Part shown: positions 1 to 6,600 of the stretch, one piece after another | Position numbering within the stretch: position 1 is the stretch's first letter | Layout: each line of letters starts with the position of its first letter | Assembly: GCA_025459035.1 (NCBI GenBank) | Contig: JALORJ010000208.1 | Location: 1 to 8,268, forward strand | Direction: 5' to 3' | From: Burkholderiales bacterium | GTDB lineage: Bacteria; Pseudomonadota; Gammaproteobacteria; Burkholderiales; Ga0077523 | DNA: 8,268 nt | Translations under genes and position numbers: made by a program | The notes under the pieces: generated by a model | Told to the model about the DNA's origin: nothing | The model's database searches: none | The model's input: only the letters and a program-made list of their open reading frames with translations

Positions 1-60
1 GCGACGGGCGGTGTCGATCCAGGCCCGAAGCGCAGCCGTGGCGGGCTCCACGGCGAGCAT
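1..60 (-). CDS. Possible 5' end of a gene cut by the window edge
   Basis: On the minus strand an ATG at 60-58 opens a frame of 20 codons that runs off the left edge without a stop and begins MLAVEPATAALRAW. Most codons end in G or C, as in the neighbouring genes. An in-frame TGA lies seven codons upstream of the ATG, so a start at or just before this ATG is required. It would lie 64 bp downstream of the acetyltransferase stop and in the same direction, so it could be the third gene of that operon. No clear ribosome binding site is visible and 20 residues are too few to assign a family. Competing open frames exist on the other strand, so this could be non-coding. Confidence 0.3.
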   Translation of the reverse strand, partial: MLAVEPATAALRAWIDTARR

Positions 61-124
61 TCGCAACGCCGAGCGGCGCCGTCAGGTGCGTTCGAGCGGC
101 TGTGGGGGATGGCTTCACAGGTTC

Positions 125-796
125 TCAGTGCTCGCCGGGCGGCACCGCCAGCCGCGCACGCTGCCGGCCGTCGGCGTCGAAGTTCTCCGGGGCGAGCCAG
201 GCGTCGTACGCCGCGCGCAGCCGCGGCCAGTCGCGGTCGAGCATCGCGAACCACGCCGTGTCGCGGCTGTCGCCCTTGACGACCATGTGCTGCCGGAAGA
301 TGCCCTCCGGCACGAAGCCGAAGCGCCGCGCGGCCGCGATCGACGGCGCGTTGCGCGCGTCGCACTTCCACTCGAAGCGCCGGTATCCGAGGGGCTCGAA
401 GGCGTGACGCGCGAACAGGAACAGCGCCTCGGTGGCCACCCGCGTGCGGGCGATCGCCGGGCCCCACAGGATGCTGCCGATCTCGATCACGCCATGCTCG
501 GGCGTGATGCGCATGAACGACTGCCGCCCTTCGCAGCGTCCCGTCGCGCGGTCGATCACCGCGAACGCGAGCGGGTCGTCGGACGCCGCCGTGCGCGCGA
601 TCCACGCGTCGAACGCGTCGCGCGCCATCGGCGTGTCGAACAGATAGCGGAAACGCAGATCGGCGCCGGGCGCCATCGACGCGGCGAACAGGTCGTCCGC
701 GTGGCGCTGCGGATCGAGCGGTTCGAGGCGACACCAGCGCCCTTCCAGCACGGTGCGCTTCGGCCGGGGCCGCGGGAGCGACGGCAGCGGGTTCAC
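125..796 (-). CDS. GNAT-family N-acetyltransferase (RimJ/RimL-like)
   Basis: This predicts a 223-residue cytoplasmic acetyltransferase of the GNAT fold, which moves the acetyl group of acetyl-CoA to an amine; the substrate cannot be read from the sequence. The N-terminal strand TVLEGRWCRLEPLDPQ (about residues 15-30) is typical of RimJ/RimL-like members. The acetyl-CoA binding region is about residues 105-131 (IGSILWGPAIARTRVATEAL), followed by the helix HAFEPLGYRRFEWKCD and ARNAPSIAAARRFGF (about 147-161). EGIFRQHMVVKG and RDTAWFAMLDRDWP (about 164-191) match a well-conserved subfamily of these enzymes. The chosen start is GTG at 796-794, because homology-like sequence begins shortly after it and the length fits the family. 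An in-frame ATG at 847-845 would add 17 unremarkable residues and is the main alternative; neither has a strong ribosome binding site. The gene begins 85 bp (or 34 bp with the ATG) after the epoxide-hydrolase-like stop, so co-transcription is likely. The domain call is secure and the substrate unknown. Confidence 0.9.
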   Translation of the reverse strand: MNPLPSLPRPRPKRTVLEGRWCRLEPLDPQRHADDLFAASMAPGADLRFRYLFDTPMARDAFDAWIARTAASDDPLAFAVIDRATGRCEGRQSFMRITPEHGVIEIGSILWGPAIARTRVATEALFLFARHAFEPLGYRRFEWKCDARNAPSIAAARRFGFVPEGIFRQHMVVKGDSRDTAWFAMLDRDWPRLRAAYDAWLAPENFDADGRQRARLAVPPGEH

Positions 797-881
797 GCGC
801 CCGCTCGCGCCCGGCGCACGGACGACGCGCGCGCCGAGTGCGCGCATGCGCCGCGCCACGGCGCCACCCCGGGCAGGCGCG

Positions 882-2030
882 TCATGGCCGCACGCCGACC
901 ACGGCGAGGAACGGCAGCAGCCGCTCCAGCACCGCATGCGGCTGTTCCTGCTGCACCCAGTGGCCGGCGCCGTCGATCAGATACGTGCCCCGCCACTGCG
1001 TGCACGCACGCGTCTGCATCGCGTCGAACGCGCCGGGCGCCTGGTGGATGCACCAGTCCGCGGCGCCGGCGATGTAGCAGGCCGGCACGTCGATCGTGCG
1101 CCCGGCGAACAACGCGTCGTCGGCGACGCGCTGCGGAGACACGCGGCCGCGGTACCAGTTCAGACCGCCCTGGAATCCGTCACGGCCGAACTCGGCGCTG
1201 TAGACGCGCAGCACGTCCTCGGGCAGCCAGCGGCACGCGGCAACGGCGTCGGGCGACGGCATGTGCGGCGCGACCTGCGCGGCCATGTCGAGCCCGCGAT
1301 CCATCACGTAGTAGCCGGGCATCTGCGCGAGCGCCTCGGCCGTCCAGCCGGCCAGCGGGAACGGCCGGTTGTCGGGCCAGTCGGCGCTCTTCATGTGGAA
1401 GTACGCCCGCAGGAACGCGTGCACGCCCTGCGGGCAGCCGTGCATGTCCGCGTCGGCCGCGCGCGTCGTGTAGTACCACTGGTAGTGCTTGCGCGGCCGC
1501 GGCAGCGCCGCGAACGCGGCGTCGAGATCCGGACCGGCCGCCGACTCGGGTGCGCCGCCCCAGGCGGGCGCACCGCCGAATGGCGCGCTCATCATGCAGA
1601 CCGCGCGGAACACGTCGGGGCGGATCAGCCCGCCCCAGGCCGCGACGGGAGAGCCGAAGTCGTGGCCGACGACGGCGACCTCGCGGCGGCCGAGCCGCGC
1701 GACCAGCGCGAGCATGTCGCGCACGAGTCCGGGCATTCCGAACGGCACGAGATCGATGTCGTGGCCGCGCGCCCAGCCGGTGGTCTGCCCGTAACCGCGC
1801 TGGTCGGGCGCCACCACGTGCCAGCCCGCCTGCGCGAGCGGCACCAGCAGTTCGCGCCAGCTCCACGCGAGTTCCGGGAAACCGTGCAGCAGCAGCACGC
1901 AGGGCCGCGCGGCGGCGTTCTCGAAGCCCGCCTCGAGGATGTGCATGCGCAGGCCGTTCACGCCTTCGACGTGGCGCGCGCGCACGCCGTCGGGCAGGGT
2001 CGCGACGCCGTCGTAGGCCGTCGTCGTCAT
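882..2030 (-). CDS. Alpha/beta hydrolase, soluble epoxide hydrolase type
   Basis: This predicts a 382-residue cytoplasmic enzyme with the motifs of soluble epoxide hydrolases, which open epoxides to diols through a covalent aspartyl intermediate. Visible motifs are the oxyanion-hole signature HGFPE (residues 49-53), then APDQRGYGQT (74-83). The nucleophile elbow GHDFGS (122-127) has Asp124 in place of the serine of ordinary esterases. The cap motif GLNWYRG (289-295) places Tyr293 where a ring-activating tyrosine sits in the family; a second may lie among the tyrosines of HYQWYY (182-187). A likely acid residue is Asp325 in AGAADW, and the catalytic base is His357 in GAGHWVQQEQP. At 382 residues it is longer than the usual 290-330, and the extra length is in the cap (about 160-290). 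The ATG at 2030-2028 starts the homologous region; the frame stays open further upstream only because the DNA is GC-rich. A weak GAGA lies 11-14 bases before it. It is probably the first gene of an operon with the acetyltransferase. Family call strong, exact substrate unknown; a dehalogenase is less likely because of the HGFPE and NWYR motifs. Confidence 0.9.
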   Translation of the reverse strand: MTTTAYDGVATLPDGVRARHVEGVNGLRMHILEAGFENAAARPCVLLLHGFPELAWSWRELLVPLAQAGWHVVAPDQRGYGQTTGWARGHDIDLVPFGMPGLVRDMLALVARLGRREVAVVGHDFGSPVAAWGGLIRPDVFRAVCMMSAPFGGAPAWGGAPESAAGPDLDAAFAALPRPRKHYQWYYTTRAADADMHGCPQGVHAFLRAYFHMKSADWPDNRPFPLAGWTAEALAQMPGYYVMDRGLDMAAQVAPHMPSPDAVAACRWLPEDVLRVYSAEFGRDGFQGGLNWYRGRVSPQRVADDALFAGRTIDVPACYIAGAADWCIHQAPGAFDAMQTRACTQWRGTYLIDGAGHWVQQEQPHAVLERLLPFLAVVGVRP

Positions 2031-2302
2031 CGTGGGGTTCTCACAGGCCGGCCTCCACCGGGTTCGTCGAGTCGTCGGTACGCGAGGCGCGCGTCGTCCC
2101 CGATGGGCACGACCGCGCTCGCCCGCCCCGCCATCCGCGGCGCCGATGCGCACGCCATGCACGGTCGGCATCGCGCAGGGCATCGACGCCGCACGCGAGT
2201 GTGCCGCAGCGTCGGCACCGCGCTCGCGCGCTGCACTCGCGGAGAACCGCAGCAAGCGCCTACGATCGAAGCGCCCACCCGACTGCGGAGTGCCCACGCC
2301 CG
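2031..2302. promoter_or_regulatory. Divergent intergenic region with promoters for both directions
   Basis: This 272-bp gap lies between two divergent starts, so it should contain the promoter of the hydrolase–acetyltransferase pair (minus) and that of the response regulator gene (plus). For the plus gene a GGAG at 2287-2290 sits 12 bases before the ATG, slightly far for a ribosome binding site. TACGAT at 2261-2266 resembles a -10 box but has no convincing -35 box at the right distance. On the minus side a perfect 10-bp palindrome occurs at 2045-2054, just upstream of the hydrolase start. No coding sequence is supported here; frames crossing it are open only because stops are rare in such GC-rich DNA. 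Confidence 0.45.
2045..2054. repeat. Perfect 10-bp palindrome upstream of the hydrolase start
   Basis: AGGCCGGCCT is its own reverse complement and lies 14 bp upstream of the hydrolase ATG. It could be part of an operator or a structure near the ribosome binding site. Short GC palindromes also arise readily by chance in this base composition, so its function is unproven. Confidence 0.25.
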
Positions 2303-3423
2303 ATGGACACCGGCGCGCTCGACTTCACGCGCAAGGCGACGATCCTCGTCGTCGACGACACCCCCGACAACCTCGCGCTGATGAGCGGGGTCCTGAAAGA
2401 CCGCTATGTCGTGAAGGTCGCGACCGATGGCGAACGCGCGCTGAAGCTCGCGACGAGCGCCGAGCCCGATCTCGTCCTGCTCGACATCATGATGCCCGGC
2501 ATCGACGGCTACGAGGTGTGCCGCCGGCTGAAGGCCGATCCGGCGACGCGCCATCTGCCGGTGATCTTCCTGACCGCGAAGATCCAGGTCGAGGACGAGC
2601 AGCGCGGCTTCGAGGTCGGCGGCGTCGACTACATCACCAAGCCGATCTCGCCGCCGGTCGTGCTGGCGCGGGTGCAGACCCACCTCGATCTCGCCGCGGC
2701 GCGCCGCTTCCTCGAGGACCGCAACGCGTTCCTCGAGGACGAGGTGCGGCGGCGCGCCGAGCAGGTCACCCAGGTGCAGGACGTCACCATCATGGCGATG
2801 GCGTCGCTCGCCGAGACCCGCGACAACGACACCGGCAACCACATCCGTCGCACGCAGCACTACATGCGCGTGCTGGCCGAACAGCTGCGCACGCACCCGC
2901 GCTTCTCGAGCTACCTGACGCCCGAGACGATCGACACGCTGTTCAAGTCCGCGCCGCTGCACGACATCGGCAAGGTCGGCATCCCCGACCCGGTGCTGCT
3001 CAAGCCCGGCCCGTTGACGGCGGACGAGCGCGAGGTGATGCGCACGCACACGACGATCGGCGCGCGCGCGATCGAGCGCGCCGAGCAGGACGTGGGCGGC
3101 TCGCTGCCGTACTTCACTCGGGCTATCCCGAGGGCCTTGCTGGCGACTCGATCCCGATCGCCGCGCGCCTGATGGCGGTGGCCGACGTGTACGACGCGCT
3201 GATCTGTCGCCGCGTCTACAAGGAACCGATGCCGCACGGTCAGGCGGTCGCGCTGATCCGGTCCGGGCGTGGCGCCCACTTCGACCCCGACATCGTCGAT
3301 GCCTTCGACGCCGTCGAGGACCAGTTTCGTCGCATCGCGCTGCGCTTTGCCGACACCGACGCCGACATCGCGCAGAAGAAGCAGGAGTACGAGCGGCGCC
3401 TCGGCGATCCGCTTCCCGACTGA
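2303..3423 (+). pseudogene. Disrupted response regulator with receiver and HD-GYP domains
   Basis: The intact ancestor would be a two-component response regulator whose HD-GYP domain hydrolyses cyclic-di-GMP in the cytoplasm. From the ATG at 2303 the receiver domain covers about residues 12-130: acidic pair Asp18-Asp19, phospho-acceptor Asp61 in LLDIMMPGIDG, Thr91 and Lys113. A helical linker follows (131-165), then the first part of the HD-GYP domain with TGNHIRRTQ (His180), HDIGK (220-224) and His249 in MRTHTTIG. After Thr272 (codon 3116-3118) the frame continues for 17 unrelated residues to a stop at 3170-3172. The true C-terminal part lies in another frame from about 3118 to 3423: SGYPEGLAGDSIP, then ARLMAVADVYDALICRRVYK and HFDPDIVDAF. 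Between the two, family members have about 15 residues including H-[HQ]-E-K-W-D-G, and these are absent. A loss of about 46 bp (one more than a multiple of three) explains both the gap and the shift and restores a normal length near 388 residues. The likely product is a 289-residue fragment without phosphodiesterase activity. It is convergent with the hybrid kinase, a plausible partner. Assembly error is the main alternative. Confidence 0.88.
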
Positions 3424-3637
3424 AGGTCCTGACCGGCGCCGCGCGGACCACCTGCGGGGGTGCGCGCTCGCGCGGGCTCGCCAACCGTGAAGCCGTTCGG
3501 CGTGCGCGAGCGCGTTCGACAGGCAGTGCCGGTGCGGGCACGACGCACCGCCGAAGGGAGCCACCGCGAGCGTTCGCGGCACCCGACGGCGGCATCAGGC
3601 GTGTTCGCGCGGGTGTCGCGGACGGCGTCGGCGGTTG
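3424..3637. other. Convergent intergenic gap, no gene seen
   Basis: These 214 bp lie between the stop of the plus-strand HD-GYP gene and the stop of the minus-strand kinase. I see no convincing coding sequence. The gap holds several GC-rich inverted repeats, the clearest at 3548-3592, consistent with transcripts from both sides ending here. Confidence 0.6.
3548..3592. terminator. Nested GC-rich hairpin, possible bidirectional terminator
   Basis: The core is a perfect 6-bp stem, CCGCGA at 3564-3569 and TCGCGG at 3574-3579, around a GCGT loop. Outside it GGG (3556-3558) can pair with CCC (3582-3584), and an outer 6-bp arm CCGCCG (3548-3553) pairs with CGGCGG (3587-3592). The internal gaps are unpaired. 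The site between two converging genes fits a shared terminator, but there is no T-run on either side, so it is not a classical intrinsic terminator. Confidence 0.25.
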
Positions 3638-6600
3638 TCAGCCCCCCACGAGGGCCTGCGGCAGCGCTTCCAGCGCGGCGTCGAAGTCGAACTGCTCGAC
3701 GCAGCGGCGCAAGCGTGCGAGCGCCGGGCCGCGGGTCGCCCCGAGTTCGGCAGCCAGCGCGTCGAGCAGATCGAGCGCGTCGGCGTCCGAACTCTCGAGC
3801 TTCTCCTTCAGCTGCGCCGCGAGCTGCGTGTGGCGGACGCCGTCCGCCGCCACCGCGCCCGGTGCCGCGGGGACCGGCAGCGTGTCCGGTGCCGCTGCGG
3901 CATGCGTGCCGAGCGCGTCGATGACCGCGGTCAGGGCCTGTTGCAGCCCGCTCAGGCGCGCGTCTTCGGCATCGAGCTGCGCGTCGTGCAGCGCCGTCTC
4001 GACCTCGCGCGCCGCATCGGCAAGCGCGGTGGCGCCGATGTTGCCGGCCAGCCCCTTCAGCGTGTGCGCCAGCCGCTCGGCGGTGGCCCGGTCCGCCTTC
4101 GACAGCGCCGCCCGGATCTCGTCGACCACGCCGGTCTGCCCGGTGCGAAAGCGCTCCAGCACGCGATCGAGCAGGCCGGCGTCACCGCCCATGCGGGCCA
4201 GCGCGTCGCGCAGGTCGAGGACACCGTCCGCCGCCGCCGAACGCGCCGAGACCGGCGTCGCCGCCGTGACGGGCGCGGTCGCAGATGCGGATGCGCCCGC
4301 CGCGGCCGGAGCGGACGCCGCTGTACCGGCTGCGTCCGGCGCGTCCGGCAACCAGCGCGCGATCGTCCGGTACAGCTCCGCGACGACGATCGGCTTGCCG
4401 ACGTGGTCGTTCATGCCGGCCTCGATGCAGCGCTCGCGGTCGCCGGCCATCGCGTTGGCCGTCATCGCGATCACCGGCACCGTCGCGAGCGCCGGCCGGC
4501 GCCGGATCTCGCGCGTCGCGGTCAGCCCGTCCATGACCGGCATCTGCATGTCCATCAGTACCAGGTCGTACCGCGCTGCCGCGAGCTTCTCCAGCGCCTC
4601 GGCACCGTGCTGCGCGATGTCCAGATGCACACCAGTCGGCTCGAGGATGCCGGCCGCGACTTCCTGGTTGATCTCGTTGTCCTCCACCAGCAGCAACCGC
4701 GCGCCGCGCAGGCGCGACGTGTCGACGTCGCTGCCAGCGCCGTCGCGCCGCGTCTCGCGCGCGCCGTCGCGGCCGAACGCCGCCATCATCGCGTCGAAGA
4801 CGAGCGACGGATTCACCGGCTTTATGACGATGCTGTCGAACTGCCCGCCGCGCGCCTCGCTCAGCACGTCCTCGCGTCCGTAGGCAGTCACGAGGACGAA
4901 CTTCGGCATCGGGTCGAGCCCGAGCGACCGGATGTGCCGGGCGGCCTCGAAGCCGTCCATGCCCGGCATCTTCCAGTCCATCAGCACGACCGCGTAGGGG
5001 TCGTCGGCGGTCGCGCCGTCGCGTACCGCGCGGATCGCCGCCGCGCCGCTGTCGACGGCATCGACGCGGAACCGCATCGCGTCGAGCAGTCCGCAGAGGA
5101 TGTCGCGCGAGGTCGCGTTGTCGTCGACCACGAGCACGCGGCTGCCGTGCAGGTCGACCCCCGGCTGGTACAGGGCACGGGCCTTCGCGGCCTGGAGCCC
5201 GCAGACGACGGTGAAGATGAAGCTCGACCCGTGGCCGGCCTCGCTCTCGACGCGGATCGCGCCGCCCATCAGCTCGACCAGCCGCTTGCTGATCGTGAGC
5301 CCGAGGCCGGTGCCGCCGTAGCGGCGGGTGGTCGACGCGTCGGCCTGGCTGAACGCGCGGAACAGGCGACCCTGCTGTTCGGGGGTGAGCCCGATCCCGG
5401 TGTCGCGCACGCGGAACTCGAGCGTCACCCGGTCGCCGTCGGTCGCGTCGTCGACCGCGCGTACCGCCACGACGACCTCGCCCGACGCCGTGAACTTGAT
5501 CGCGTTGCCGACGAGGTTGATCAGGACCTGCGACAACCGCAGCGGGTCGCCGACCAGGCCGGTGGGCAGACCGGGCGCGACATCGAACAGGAACTCGAGC
5601 CCCTTCTCCTGCGCCTTGACGGTGATCACCGTGGCCAGGTTGTCGAGCACTTCCTCGAGCTGGAAGTCGGTCGACTCGACGTCGAGCTTGCCGGCCTCGA
5701 TCTTGGAGAAGTCGAGCACGTCGTTGATGATGCCGAGCAGACTCTTGGCGGCGTTGTCGATCTTGGTGACATAGCCGCGCTGCCGTGGATCGAGCGCGGT
5801 GTTCAGTGCGAGATGGCTCATGCCGATGATCGCGTTCATCGGCGTGCGGATCTCGTGGCTCATGTTCGCGAGGAAGTCGCTCTTGGCCTGGTTCGCCGCA
5901 TCGGCCGCATGCTTGGCCTCGAGCAGTTCGGCCTCGAGCCGCTTCTGCGCGCTGATGTCGACGATCAGGCCGACGAGCCCGCCGGGGCTGCCGTCGGCCT
6001 TGCGAAAGCCGCTGACCCAGTACAGCGACTCGTGCACCTGTCCGTCGGCGAACGCGAAGGGCAGCGCGCGATCGATCGAGCGCCCGTTGGCGATGACGTC
6101 CAGATCCTCCGCGTGATACGCGACCCGGGCGTCCGGGTCGAGATAGTCGAGATCGAGCACGGTGCGCCCGATCAGGAAGTCGCGCGTGGTGCCGAACGCC
6201 GCTTCGTAGGCGCGGTTGCAGCCGAGGAAGCGCCCGTCGGGCCCCTTGAAGAAGATCGGGTTCGGCATCGCGTCGACCAGCTGCGTGACGAACGCGAGCT
6301 GGTCGCGGATCTCGCCTTCCATGCGCTCGCGCTCGGTCACGTCGCGGATCGACGCGACGGTCTGCGCGCCGGCTTCCGAAGTGATCACCGCGGTCGCCAG
6401 GTCGACCGGGCACTCGCTGCCGTCGGCACGCACCGCGACCAGACGCCCGCCCTGCGCGAGCGCGCCGCCGCCGGTCGCCACGTCGGCCACGTCCGCGGCC
6501 TCGGCGACGCCGTCGACCGCGTTGGCGCGCGCGTGCACCAGGGTGTCGACGTGACGCCCGATCAGCGCGTCGCGCGGCACCCCGAACATGCGCTCCGCCT

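Noticed and set aside
2261..2266. TACGAT as a -10 promoter box for the response regulator gene
   Set aside because: It matches only four of six consensus bases and no acceptable -35 box lies 16-18 bp upstream. It is mentioned within the intergenic entry but not called as a promoter.
2031..2297. N-terminal extension of the hydrolase up to an ATG at 2297
   Set aside because: The 89 extra residues are Arg/Ala-rich without any motif. The family start matches the ATG at 2030, and the extension would leave almost no room for two divergent promoters.
11..2302. Plus-strand frame open from near the left edge into the response regulator
   Set aside because: Only the part from the ATG at 2303 shows domain homology. 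The upstream part is antisense to the hydrolase and acetyltransferase genes and has an Arg/Ala-rich non-protein-like composition.
3104..3125. Programmed ribosomal frameshift in the HD-GYP gene
   Set aside because: There is no slippery heptamer at the junction, and a simple slip would still leave out the conserved motif residues. Missing sequence is the better explanation.
2027..3595. Minus-strand frame of 522 codons and other frames antisense to the response regulator
   Set aside because: They overlap clear receiver and HD-GYP coding sequence and have no recognisable domain of their own.
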